A stretch of 64,000 nt of DNA from Leucaena leucocephala (lineage: Eukaryota; Streptophyta; Magnoliopsida; Fabales; Fabaceae). The position numbers and the translations under genes were made by a program. Below, piece by piece: positions 48,810 through 61,953 of the stretch. Every line of letters begins with the position of its first letter. Positions within the stretch are counted from its first letter, which is position 1. The DNA is taken from contig JAYWLJ010000065.1 in NCBI GenBank assembly GCA_037074615.1, positions 374,501 to 438,500 of the forward strand, read 5' to 3'. The notes below the pieces were generated by a model, which saw only the letters and a program-made list of their open reading frames with translations, did not search any database and was not told the origin of the DNA.

Positions 48810-51591
48810 TGTGGTCTGGGTTTGGTAATTTCTACAGGGCAACGTAGATGTCGATAAATTATGAAACCGGACTCCCTGGAAAGCTTGGCAAGTCTACTTT
48901 GCAGATAAATTATCACCGCTCGCAGAAAAATTCATCTGGCACCCGAAAACGCAAAAATCACAAACCTGTCCGAAATGGAACTTTTGGGCCATCGTGTGGT
49001 CTGGGTTTGACAATTTCTACAGGGCAATGTCGACGTCGATAAATTATGAAACTGGACTCCCTGGAAAGCTTGGCAAGTCTACTTTGCAGATAAATTATCA
49101 CCGCTCGCAGAAAAATTCATCTGGCACCCGAAAACGCAAAAATCACAAACCTGTCCGAAATGGAACTTTTGGGCCATCGTGTGGTCTGGGTTTGACAATT
49201 TCTACAGGGCAATGTCGACGTCGATAAATTATGAAACCGGACACCCTGGAAAGCTTGGCAAGTCTACTTTGCAGATAAATTATCACCGCTCGCAGAAAAA
49301 TTCATCTGACACCTGAAAACACAAAAATCACAAACCTGTCCGAAATGGAACTTTTGGGCCATCGTGTGGTCTGGGTTTGGCAATTTCTACAGGGCAACGT
49401 AGATGTCGATAAATTATGAAACCCGACTCCCTGGAAAGCTTGGCAAGTCTACTTTGCAGATAAATTATCACCGCTCGCACAAAAATTCATCTGGCACCCG
49501 AAAACGCAAAAATCCCAAAACTGTTCGGAATGGAAGTTTTGCGCCATCGTTGGTCTGGGTTTGGCAATTTCTACAGGGCAACGTAGATGTCGATAAATTA
49601 TGAAACCGGACTCCCTGGAAAGCTTGGCAAGTCTACTTTGCAGATAAATTATCACCGCTCGCAGAAAAATTCATCTGGCACCCGAAAACGCAAAAATCCC
49701 AAAACTGTCCGAAATGGAACTTTTGGGCCATCGTGTGGTCTGGGTTTGGCAATTTCTACAGGGCAACGTAGAGGTCGATAAATTATGAAACCGGACTCCC
49801 TGGAAAGCTTGGCAAGTCTACTTTGCAGATAAATTATCACCGCTCGCAGAAAAATTCATCTGGCACCCGAAAACGCAAAAAGCACAAACCTGTCTGAAAT
49901 GGAAGTTTTGGGCCATCGTGTGGTCTGGGTTTGACAATTTCTACAGGGCAATGTCGACGTCGATAAATTATGAAACCGGACTCCCTGGAAAGCTTGGCAA
50001 GTCTACTTTGCAGATAAATTATCACCAATAGCAGAAAAATTCATCTGGCTCCCGAAAACGCAAAAATCCCAAAACTGTCCGAAATGGAAGTTTTGGGCCA
50101 TCGTATGGTCTGGGTTTGGCAATTTCTACAGGGCAACGTAGATGTCGATAAATTATGAAACAGACTCCCTGGAAAGCTTGGCAAGTCTACTTTGCAGATA
50201 AATTATCACCGCTCGCAGAAAAATTCATCTGACACCCGAAAGCACAAAAATCCCAAAACTGTCTGCAATGGAACTTTTGGGCCATCGTCTGGTCTGGGTT
50301 TGGCAATTTCTACAGGGCAACGTCGACGTCGATAAATTATGAAAATGGACTCCCTGGAAAGCTTGGCAAGTCTACTTTGCAGATAAATTATCACCGCTCG
50401 CAGAAAAATTCATCTGACACCCGAAAGCACAAAAATCCCAAAACTGTCCGCAATGGAAATTTTGGGCCATCGTGTGGTCTGGGTTTGGCAATTTCTACAG
50501 GGCAACGTAGAGGTCGATAAATTATGAAACCGGACTCCCTGGAAAGCTTGGCAAGTCTACTTTGCAGATAAATTATCACCGCTAGCAGAAAAATTCATCT
50601 GGCACCCGAAAACGCAAAAATCCAAAACCTGTCCGAAATGGAACTATTGGGCCATCGTGTGGTCTGGGTTTGACAATTTCTACAGGGCAATGTCGACGTC
50701 GATAAATTATGAAACCGGACACCCTGGAAAGCTTGGCAAGTCTACTTTGCAGATAAATTATCACCGCTCGCAGAAAAATTCATCTGACACCTGAAAACAC
50801 AAAAATCACAAACCTGTCCGAAATGGAACTTTTGGGCCATCGTGTGGTCTGGGTTTGGCAATTTCTACAGGGCAACGTAGATGTCGATAAATTATGAAAC
50901 CGGACTCCCTGGAAAGCTTGGCAAGTCTACTTTGCAGATATCACCGTTCGCAGAAAAATTCATCTGGCACCCGAAAACGCAAAAATCACAAACCTGTCCG
51001 AAATGGAACTTTTGGGCCATCGTGTGGTCTGGATTTGACAATTTCTACAGGGTAATGTCGACGTCGATAAATTATGAAACCGGACACCCTGGAAAGCTTG
51101 GCAAGTCTACTTTGCAGATAAATTATCACCGCTCGCAGAAAAATTCATCTGGCACCCGAAAACGCAAAAATCCTAAAACTGTCCGCAATAGAAGTTTTGG
51201 GCCATCGTGTGGTCTGGGTTTGGCAATTTCTACAGGGCAATGTCGACGTCGATAAATTATGAAACCGGACACGCTGGAAAGCTTGGCAAGTCTACTTTGC
51301 AGATAAATTATCACTGCTCGCAGAAAAATTCATCTGCCACCTGAAAACACAAAAATCACAAACCTGTCCGAAATGGAACTTTTGGGCCATCGTGTGGTCT
51401 GGGTTTGGCAATTTCTACAGGGCAACGTAGATGTCGATAAATTATGAAACCGGACTCCCTGGAAAGCTTGGCAAGTCTACTTTGCAGATAAATTATCACC
51501 GCTCGCAGAAAAATTCATCTGGCACCCGAAAAGGCAAAAATCCCAAAACTGTCCAAAATGGAAGTTTTGGGCCATCGTGTGGTCTGGGTTT
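48482..51591 (+). repeat. 22-monomer HOR, partial copy 2
   Basis: About 3.1 kb (17 monomers) repeats 44,424-47,531. It breaks off inside a monomer at about 51,592: the left part follows the CCAAAATGGAAG type, and the right part continues as TTTGACAATTTCTACAGGG with GTAATGTCGACG, which belongs to another monomer class. One private change is CACGCTGG near 51,271. Confidence 0.8.
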
Positions 51592-51609
51592 GACAATTTC
51601 TACAGGGTA

Positions 51610-54562
51610 ATGTCGACGTCGATAAATTATGAAACTGGACTCCCTGGAAAGCTTGGCAAGTCTACTTTGCAGATAAATTATCACCGCTCGCAGAAAAATT
51701 CATCTGGCACCCGAAAACGCAAAAATCACAAACCTGTCCGAAATGGAACTTTTGGGCCATCGTGTGGTCTGGGTTTGACAATTTCTACAGGGCAATGTCG
51801 ACGTCGATAAATTATGAAACCGGACACCCTGGAAAGCTTGGCAAGTCTACTTTGCAGATAAATTATCACCGCTCGCAGAAAAATTCATCTGACACCTGAA
51901 AACACAAAAATCACAAACCTGTCCGAAATGGAACTTTTGGGCCATCGTGTGGTCTGGGTTTGGCAATTTCTACAGGGCAACGTAGATGTCGATAAATTAT
52001 GAAACCCGACTCCCTGGAAAGCTTGGCAAGTCTACTTTGCAGATAAATTATCACCGCTCGCACAAAAATTCATCTGGCACCCGAAAACGCAAAAATCCCA
52101 AAACTGTTCGGAATGGAAGTTTTGCGCCATCGTTGGTCTGGGTTGGGCAATTTCTACAGGGCAACGTAGATGTCGATAAATTATGAAACCGGACTCCCTG
52201 GAAAGCTTGGCAAGTCTACTTTGCAGATAAATTATCACCGCTCGCAGAAAAATTCATCTGGCACCCGAAAACGCAAAAATCCCAAAACTGTCCGAAATGG
52301 AACTTTTGGGCCATCGTGTGGTCTGGGTTTGGCAATTTCTACAGGGCAACGTAGAGGTCGATAAATTATGAAACCGGACTCCCTGGAAAGCTTGGCAAGT
52401 CTACTTTGCAGATAAATTATCACCGCTCGCAGAAAAATTCATCTGGCACCCGAAAACGCAAAAAGCACAAACCTGTCTGAAATGGAAGTTTTGGGCCATC
52501 GTGTGGTCTGGGTTTGACAATTTCTACAGGGCAATGTCGACGTCGATAAATTATGAAACCGGACTCCCTGGAAAGCTTGGCAAGTCTACTTTGCAGATAA
52601 ATTATCACCAATAGCAGAAAAATTCATCTGGCTCCCGAAAACGCAAAAATCCCAAAACTGTCCGAAATGGAAGTTTTGGGCCATCGTATGGTCTGGGTTT
52701 GGCAATTTCTACAGGGCAACGTAGATGTCGATAAATTATGAAACAGACTCCCTGGAAAGCTTGGCAAGTCTACTTTGCAGATAAATTATCACCGCTCGCA
52801 GAAAAATTCATCTGACACCTGAAAACACAAAAATCACAAACCTGTCCGAAATGGAACTTTTGGGCCATCGTGTGGTCTGGGTTTGGCAATTTCTACAGGG
52901 CAACGTAGATGTCGATAAATTATGAAACCGGACTCCCTGGAAAGCTTGGCAAGTCTACTTTGCAGATATCACCGTTCGCAGAAAAATTCATCTGGCACCC
53001 GAAAACGCAAAAATCACAAACCTGTCCGAAATGGAACTTTTGGGCCATCGTGTGGTCTGGATTTGACAATTTCTACAGGGTAATGTCGACGTCGATAAAT
53101 TATGAAACCGGACACCCTGGAAAGCTTGGCAAGTCTACTTTGCAGATAAATTATCACCGCTCGCAGAAAAATTCATCTGGCACCCGAAAACGCAAAAATC
53201 CTAAAACTGTCCGCAATAGAAGTTTTGGGCCATCGTGTGGTCTGGGTTTGGCAATTTCTACAGGGCAATGTCGACGTCGATAAATTATGAAACCGGACAC
53301 TCTGGAAAGCTTGGCAAGTCTACTTTGCAGATAAATTATCACTGCTCGCAGAAAAATTCATCTGCCACCTGAAAACACAAAAATCACAAACCTGTCCGAA
53401 ATGGAACTTTTGGGCCATCGTGTGGTCTGGGTTTGGCAATTTCTACAGGGCAACGTAGATGTCGATAAATTATGAAACCGGACTCCCTGAAAGCTTGGCA
53501 AGTCTACTTTGCAGATAAATTATCACCGCTCGCAGAAAAATTCATCTGGCACCCGAAAACACAAAAATCCCAAAACTGTCCGAAATGGAAGTTTTGGGCC
53601 ATCGTGTGGTCTGGGTTTGGTAATTTCTACAGGGCAACGTAGATGTCGATAAATTATGAAACCGGACTCCCTGGAAAGCTTGGCAAGTCTACTTTGCAGA
53701 TAAATTATCACCGCTCGCAGAAAAATTCATCTGGCACCCGAAAACGCAAAAATCACAAACCTGTCCGAAATGGAACTTTTGGGCCATCGTGTGGTCTGGG
53801 TTTGACAATTTCTACAGGGCAATGTCGACGTCGATAAATTATGAAACTGGACTCCCTGGAAAGCTTGGCAAGTCTACTTTGCAGATAAATTATCACCGCT
53901 CGCAGAAAAATTCATCTGGCACCTGAAAACGCAAAAATCACAAACCTGTCCGAAATGGAACTTTTGGGCCATCGTGTGGTCTGGGTTTGGCAATTTCTAC
54001 AGGGCAACGTAGAGGTCGATAAATTATGAAACCGGACTCCCTGGAAAGCTTGGCAAGTCTACTTTACAGATAAATTATCACCGCTCGCAGAAAAATTCAT
54101 CTGGCACCCGAAAAACGCAAAAATCCCAAAACTGTCTGAAATGGAAGTTTTGGGCCATCGTGTGGTCTAGGTTTGGCAATTTCTACAGGGCAACGTAGAT
54201 GTCGATAAATTATGAAACCGGACTCCCTGGAAAGCTTGGCAAGTCTACTTTGCAGATAAATTATCACCGCTAGCAGAAAAATTCATCTGGCACCCGAAAA
54301 CACAAAAATCCCAAAACTGTCCGAAATGGAAGTTTTGGGCCATCGTGTGGTCTGGGTTTGGTAATTTCTACAGGGCAACGTAGATGTCGATAAATTATGA
54401 AACCGGACTCCCTGGAAAGCTTGGCAAGTCTACTTTGCAGATAAATTATCACCGCTCGCAGAAAAATTCATCTGGCACCCGAAAACGCAAAAATCACAAA
54501 CCTGTCCGAAATGGAACTTTTGGGCCATCGTGTGGTCTGGGTTTGACAATTTCTACAGGGCA
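51610..54562 (+). repeat. 16-monomer HOR, copy 1 (2,953 bp)
   Basis: The unit repeats from about 54,563 at offset 2,953, which equals 16 x 185 minus 7 and agrees with the five indels inside: CATCGTTGG near 52,131, 1-bp loss near 52,742, GATATC near 52,964, CCCTGAAAGC near 53,488 and the five-A gain near 54,112. It is a mosaic. 51,610-52,818 follows 49,027-50,235 (offset 2,583). 52,818-53,490 follows 50,790-51,462 (offset 2,028), so three monomers were lost at the join. From 53,490 it follows 47,954 onward (offset 5,536). A private change is GGGTTGGGCAATTTC near 52,141. Confidence 0.8.
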
Positions 54563-56706
54563 ATGTCGACGTCGATAAATTATGAAACTGGACTCCCTGG
54601 AAAGCTTGGCAAGTCTACTTTGCAGATAAATTATCACCGCTCGCAGAAAAATTCATCTGGCACCCGAAAACGCAAAAATCACAAACCTGTCCGAAATGGA
54701 ACTTTTGGGCCATCGTGTGGTCTGGGTTTGACAATTTCTACAGGGCAATGTCGACGTCGATAAATTATGAAACCGGACACCCTGGAAAGCTTGGCAAGTC
54801 TACTTTGCAGATAAATTATCACCGCTCGCAGAAAAATTCATCTGACACCTGAAAACACAAAAATCACAAACCTGTCCGAAATGGAACTTTTGGGCCATCG
54901 TGTGGTCTGGGTTTGGCAATTTCTACAGGGCAACGTAGATGTCGATAAATTATGAAACCCGACTCCCTGGAAAGCTTGGCAAGTCTACTTTGCAGATAAA
55001 TTATCACCGCTCGCACAAAAATTCATCTGGCACCCGAAAACGCAAAAATCCCAAAACTGTTCGGAATGGAAGTTTTGCGCCATCGTTGGTCTGGGTTTGG
55101 CAATTTCTACAGGGCAACGTAGATGTCGATAAATTATGAAACCGGACTCCCTGGAAAGCTTGGCAAGTCTACTTTGCAGATAAATTATCACCGCTCGCAG
55201 AAAAATTCATCTGGCACCCGAAAACGCAAAAATCCCAAAACTGTCCGAAATGGAAGTTTTGGGCCATCGTGTGGTCTGGGTTTGGCAATTTCTACAGGGC
55301 AACGTAGAGGTCGATAAATTATGAAACCGGACTCCCTGGAAAGCTTGGCAAGTCTACTTTGCAGATAAATTATCACCGCTCGCAGAAAAATTCATCTGGC
55401 ACCCGAAAACGCAAAAAGCACAAACCTGTCTGAAATGGAAGTTTTGGGCCATCGTGTGGTCTGGGTTTGACAATTTCTACAGGGCAATGTCGACGTCGAT
55501 AAATTATGAAACCGGACTCCCTGGAAAGCTTGGCAAGTCTACTTTGCAGATAAATTATCACCAATAGCAGAAAAATTCATCTGGCTCCCGAAAACGCAAA
55601 AATCCCAAAACTGTCCGAAATGGAAGTTTTGGGCCATCGTATGGTCTGGGTTTGGCAATTTCTACAGGGCAACGTAGATGTCGATAAATTATGAAACAGA
55701 CTCCCTGGAAAGCTTGGCAAGTCTACTTTGCAGATAAATTATCACCGCTCGCAGAAAAATTCATCTGACACCTGAAAACACAAAAATCACAAACCTGTCC
55801 GAAATGGAACTTTTGGGCCATCGTGTGGTCTGGGTTTGGCAATTTCTACAGGGCAACGTAGATGTCGATAAATTATGAAACCGGACTCCCTGGAAAGCTT
55901 GGCAAGTCTACTTTGCAGATATCACCGTTCGCAGAAAAATTCATCTGGCACCCGAAAACGCAAAAATCACAAACCTGTCCGAAATGGAACTTTTGGGCCA
56001 TCGTGTGGTCTGGATTTGACAATTTCTACAGGGTAATGTCGACGTCGATAAATTATGAAACCGGACACCCTGGAAAGCTTGGCAAGTCTACTTTGCAGAT
56101 AAATTATCACCGCTCGCAGAAAAATTCATCTGGCACCCGAAAACGCAAAAATCCTAAAACTGTCCGCAATAGAAGTTTTGGGCCATCGTGTGGTCTGGGT
56201 TTGGCAATTTCTACAGGGCAATGTCGACGTCGATAAATTATGAAACCGGACACTCTGGAAAGCTTGGCAAGTCTACTTTGCAGATAAATTATCACTGCTC
56301 GCAGAAAAATTCATCTGCCACCTGAAAACACAAAAATCACAAACCTGTCCGAAATGGAACTTTTGGGCCATCGTGTGGTCTGGGTTTGGCAATTTCTACA
56401 GGGCAACGTAGATGTCGATAAATTATGAAACCGGACTCCCTGAAAGCTTGGCAAGTCTACTTTGCAGATAAATTATCACCGCTCGCAGAAAAATTCATCT
56501 GGCACCCGAAAACACAAAAATCCCAAAACTGTCCGAAATGGAAGTTTTGGGCCATCGTGTGGTCTGGGTTTGGTAATTTCTACAGGGCAACGTAGATGTC
56601 GATAAATTATGAAACCGGACTCCCTGGAAAGCTTGGCAAGTCTACTTTGCAGATAAATTATCACCGCTCGCAGAAAAATTCATCTGGCACCCGAAAACGC
56701 AAAAAT
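54563..56706 (+). repeat. 16-monomer HOR, partial copy 2
   Basis: About 2.14 kb repeats 51,610-53,753 at offset 2,953, including the three-monomer join and the switch near 56,440. It ends near 56,707, where AAATCCTAAAACTG here opposes AAATCACAAACCTG. One difference is GGAAGTTTTGGG near 55,252 against GGAACTTTTGGG near 52,301. Confidence 0.8.
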
Positions 56707-58253
56707 CCTAAAACTGTCCGCAATGGAAGTTTTGGGCCATCGTGTGGTCTGGGTTTGGCAATTTCTACAGGGCAACGTAGAGGTCGATAAATTATGAAAC
56801 CGGACTCCCTGGAAAGCTTGGCAAGTCTACTTTGCAGATAAATTATCACCGCTAGCAGAAAAATTCATCTGGCACCCGAAAACACAAAAATCCCAAAACT
56901 GTCTGAAATGGAAGTTTTGGGCCATCGTGTGGTCTGGGTTTGGCAATTTCTACAGGGCAACGTAGATGTCGATAAATTATGAAACCGGACTCCCTGGAAA
57001 GCTTGGCAAGTCTACTTTGCAGATAAATTATCACCGCTCGCAGAAAAATTCATCTGACACCCGAAAACACAAAAATCCCAAAACTATACGAAATGGAACT
57101 TTTCGGCCATCGTGTGGTCTGGGTTTGGCAATTTCTACAGGGCAACGTAGAGGTCGATAAATTATGAAACCGGACTCCCTGGAAAGCTTGGCAAGTCTAC
57201 TTTGCAGATAAATTATCACCGCTCGCAGAAAAATTCATCTGGCACCCGAAAACGCAAAAAGCACAAACCTGTCTGAAATGGAACTTTTGGGCCATCGTGT
57301 GGTCTGGGTTTGACAATTTCTACAGGGCAATGTCGACGTCGATAAATTATGAAACTGGACTCCCTGGAAAGCTTGGCAAGTCTACTTTGCAGATAAATTA
57401 TCACCGCTCGCAGAAAAATTCATCTGGCACCTGAAAACGCAAAAATCACAAACCTGTCCGAAATGGAAGTTTTGGGCCATCGTGTGGTCTGGGTTTGGCA
57501 ATTTCTACAGGGCAACGTAGATGTCGATAAATTATGAAATCGGACTCCCTTGAAAGCTTGGCAAGTCTACTTTGCAAATAAATTATCACCGCTCGCAGAA
57601 AAATTCATCTGACACCTGAAAACACAAATCACAAACCTGTCCGAAATGGAACTTTTGGGCCATCGTGTGGTCTGGGTTTGGCAATTTCTACAGGGCAACG
57701 TAGAGGTCGATAAATTATGAAACCGGACTCCCTGGAAAGCTTGGCAAGTCTACTTTGCAGATATCACCGTTCGCAGAAAAATTCATCTGGCACCCGAAAA
57801 CGCAAAAATCACAAACCTGTCCGAAATGGAACTTTTGGGCCATCGTGTGGTCTGGATTTGACAATTTCTACAGGGTAATGTCGACGTCGATAAATTATGA
57901 AACCGGACACCCTGGAAAGCTTGGCAAGTCTACTTTGCAGATAAATTATCACCGCTCGCAGAAAAATTCATCTGGCACCCGAAAACGCAAAAATCCTAAA
58001 ACTGTCCGCAATAGAAGTTTTGGGCCATCGTGTGGTCTGGGTTTGGCAATTTCTACAGGGCAATGTCGACGTCGATAAATTATGAAACCGGACACTCTGG
58101 AAAGCTTGGCAAGTCTACTTTGCAGATAAATTATCACTGCTCGCAGAAAAATTCATCTGCCACCTGAAAACACAAAAATCACAAACCTGTCCGAAATGGA
58201 ACTTTTGGGCCATCGTGTGGTCTGGGTTTGGCAATTTCTACAGGGCAACGTAG
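56707..58253 (+). repeat. Junction zone between the 16-mer and 10-mer HORs
   Basis: About eight monomers of mixed type. 56,661-57,100 matches 58,319-58,758 at offset 1,658 (nine monomers minus 7), so this is the apparent source of part of the 10-mer that follows. It holds the first AACTATACGAAATGG and TTTTCGGCC variants of the window (about 57,085-57,107) and the last GATATC monomer (about 57,759). A private change is TTTGCAAATAAATT near 57,577. Confidence 0.75.
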
Positions 58254-60103
58254 ATGTCGATAAATTATGAAACCCGACTCCCTGGAAAGTTTGGCAAGTC
58301 TACTTTGCAGATAAATTATCACCGCTCGCAGAAAAATTCATCTGGCACCCGAAAACGCAAAAATCCTAAAACTGTCCGCAATGGAAGTTTTGGGCCATCG
58401 TGTGGTCTGGGTTTGGCAATTTCTACAGGGCAACGTAGAGGTCGATAAATTATGAAACCGGACTCCCTGGAAAGCTTGGCAAGTCTACTTTGCAGATAAA
58501 TTATCACCGCTAGCAGAAAAATTCATCTGGCACCCGAAAACACAAAAATCCCAAAACTGTCTGAAATGGAAGTTTTGGGCCATCGTGTGGTCTGGGTTTG
58601 GCAATTTCTACAGGGCAACGTAGATGTCGATAAATTATGAAACCGGACTCCCTGGAAAGCTTGGCAAGTCTACTTTGCAGATAAATTATCACCGCTCGCA
58701 GAAAAATTCATCTGACACCCGAAAACACAAAAATCCCAAAACTATACGAAATGGAACTTTTCGGCCATCGTCTGGTCTGGGTTTGGCAATTTCTACAGGG
58801 CAATGTAGATGTCGATAAATTATGAAACCGGACTCCCTGGAAAGCTTGGCAAGTCTACTTTGCAGATAAATTATCACCGCTCGCAGAAAAATTCATCTGG
58901 CACCCGAAAACACAAAAATCCCAAAACTGTCCGAAATGGAACTTTTGGGCCATCATCTGGTCTGGGTTTGGCAATTTCTACAGGGCAACGTCGACGTCGA
59001 TAAATTATGAAACCGGACTCCCTGGAAAGCTTGGCAAGTCTACTTTGCAGATAAATTATCACCGCTCGCAGAAAAATTCATCTGACACCCGAAAGCACAA
59101 AAATCCCAAAACTGTCTGCAATGGAACTTTTGGGCCATCGTCTGGTCTGGGTTTGGCAATTTCTACAGGGCAACGTCGACGTCGATAAATTATGAAAATG
59201 GACTCCCTGGAAAGCTTGGCAAGTCTACTTTGCAGATAAATTATCACCGCTCACAGAAAAATTCATCTGGCACCCGAAAACGCAAAAATCCTAAAACTGT
59301 CCGCAATGGAAATTTTGGGCCATCGTGTGGTCTGGGTTTTGCAATTTCTACAGGGCAACGTAGAGGTCGATAAATTATGAAACCGGACTCCCTGGAAAGC
59401 TTGGCAAGTCTACTTTGCAGATAAATTATCACCGCTCGCAGAAAAATTCATCTGGCACCCGAAAACACAAAAATCCCAAAACTGTCCGAAATGGAACTTT
59501 TGGGCCATCATCTGGTCTGGGTTTGGCAATTTCTACAGGGCAACGTAGATGTCGATAAATTATGAAACCGGACTCCCTGGAAAGCTTGGCAAGTCTACTT
59601 TGCAGATAAATTATCACCGCTCGCAGAAAAATTCATCTGGCACCCGAAAACGCAAAAATCACAAACCTGTCCGAAATGGAACTTTTGGGCCATCGTGTGG
59701 TCTGGGTTTGACAATTTCTACAGGGCAATGTCGACGTCGATAAATTATGAAACCGGACACCCTGGAAAGCTTGGCAAGTCTACTTTGCAGATAAATTATC
59801 ACCGCTCGCAGAAAAATTCATCTGGCACCTGAAAACGCAAAAATCACAAACCTGTCCGAAATGGAACTTTTGGGCCATCGTGTGGTCTGGGTTTGGCAAT
59901 TTCTACAGGGCAACGTAGATGTCGATAAATTATGAAACCGGACTCCCTGGAAAGCTTGGCAAGTCTACTTTGCAGATAAATTATCACCGCTCGCACAAAA
60001 ATTCATCTGGCACCCGAAAACACAAAAATCACAAACCTGTCCGAAATGGAACTTTTGGGCCATCGTGTGGTCTGGGTTTGGCAATTTCTACAGGGCAACG
60101 TAG
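58254..60103 (+). repeat. 10-monomer HOR, copy 1 (1,850 bp)
   Basis: The unit is exactly 10 x 185 bp, with no net indel, and repeats three times. Diagnostic monomers carry GGAAAGTTTGG (HindIII site lost, about 58,287), AACTATACGAAATGG with TTTTCGGCC (about 58,742), CATCATCTGG (58,951 and about 59,507), GAAAATGGACTCC (about 59,194) and GGGTTTTGCAATTTC (about 59,336). Copy 1 has ACCGGACACCC near 59,753, where copy 2 has ACTGGACTCCC. Confidence 0.9.
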
Positions 60104-61953
60104 ATGTCGATAAATTATGAAACCCGACTCCCTGGAAAGTTTGGCAAGTCTACTTTGCAGATAAATTATCACCGCTCGCAGAAAAATTCATCTGGCACCC
60201 GAAAACGCAAAAATCCTAAAACTGTCCGCAATGGAAGTTTTGGGCCATCGTGTGGTCTGGGTTTGGCAATTTCTACAGGGCAACGTAGAGGTCGATAAAT
60301 TATGAAACCGGACTCCCTGGAAAGCTTGGCAAGTCTACTTTGCAGATAAATTATCACCGCTAGCAGAAAAATTCATCTGGCACCCGAAAACACAAAAATC
60401 CCAAAACTGTCTGAAATGGAAGTTTTGGGCCATCGTGTGGTCTGGGTTTGGCAATTTCTACAGGGCAACGTAGATGTCGATAAATTATGAAACCGGACTC
60501 CCTGGAAAGCTTGGCAAGTCTACTTTGCAGATAAATTATCACCGCTCGCAGAAAAATTCATCTGACACCCGAAAACACAAAAATCCCAAAACTATACGAA
60601 ATGGAACTTTTCGGCCATCGTCTGGTCTGGGTTTGGCAATTTCTACAGGGCAATGTAGATGTCGATAAATTATGAAACCGGACTCCCTGGAAAGCTTGGC
60701 AAGTCTACTTTGCAGATAAATTATCACCGCTCGCAGAAAAATTCATCTGGCACCCGAAAACACAAAAATCCCAAAACTGTCCGAAATGGAACTTTTGGGC
60801 CATCATCTGGTCTGGGTTTGGCAATTTCTACAGGGCAACGTCGACGTCGATAAATTATGAAAGCGGACTCCCTGGAAAGCTTGGCAAGTCTACTTTGCAG
60901 ATAAATTATCACCGCTCGCAGAAAAATTCATCTGACACCCGAAAGCACAAAAATCCCAAAACTGTCTGCAATGGAACTTTTGGGCCATCGTCTGGTCTGG
61001 GTTTGGCAATTTCTACAGGGCAACGTCGACGTCGATAAATTATGAAAATGGACTCCCTGGAAAGCTTGGCAAGTCTACTTTGCAGATAAATTATCACCGC
61101 TCACAGAAAAATTCATCTGGCACCCGAAAACGCAAAAATCCTAAAACTGTCCGCAATGGAAATTTTGGGCCATCGTGTGGTCTGGGTTTTGCAATTTCTA
61201 CAGGGCAACGTAGAGGTCGATAAATTATGAAACCGGACTCCCTGGAAAGCTTGGCAAGTCTACTTTGCAGATAAATTATCACCGCTCGCAGAAAAATTCA
61301 TCTGGCACCCGAAAACACAAAAATCCCAAAACTGTCCGAAATGGAACTTTTGGGCCATCATCTGGTCTGGGTTTGGCAATTTCTACAGGGCAACGTAGAT
61401 GTCGATAAATTATGAAACCGGACTCCCTGGAAAGCTTGGCAAGTCTACTTTGCAGATAAATTATCACCGCTCGCAGAAAAATTCATCTGGCACCCGAAAA
61501 CGCAAAAATCACAAACCTGTCCGAAATGGAACTTTTGGGCCATCGTGTGGTCTGGGTTTGACAATTTCTACAGGGCAATGTCGACGTCGATAAATTATGA
61601 AACTGGACTCCCTGGAAAGCTTGGCAAGTCTACTTTGCAGATAAATTATCACCGCTCGCAGAAAAATTCATCTGGCACCTGAAAACGCAAAAATCACAAA
61701 CCTGTCCGAAATGGAACTTTTGGGCCATCGTGTGGTCTGGGTTTGGCAATTTCTACAGGGCAACGTAGATGTCGATAAATTATGAAACCGGACTCCCTGG
61801 AAAGCTTGGCAAGTCTACTTTGCAGATAAATTATCACCGCTCGCACAAAAATTCATCTGGCACCCGAAAACACAAAAATCACAAACCTGTCCGAAATGGA
61901 ACTTTTGGGCCATCGTGTGGTCTGGGTTTGGCAATTTCTACAGGGCAACGTAG
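60104..61953 (+). repeat. 10-monomer HOR, copy 2 (1,850 bp)
   Basis: This copy is nearly identical to copy 1 at offset 1,850; for example CATCATCTGG is at 58,951 and 60,801. I notice only a few differences, such as GAAAGCGGAC near 60,860 (ACCGGAC in copies 1 and 3) and ACTGGACTCCC near 61,604. Such low divergence makes this the most recently expanded part of the window. Confidence 0.9.
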
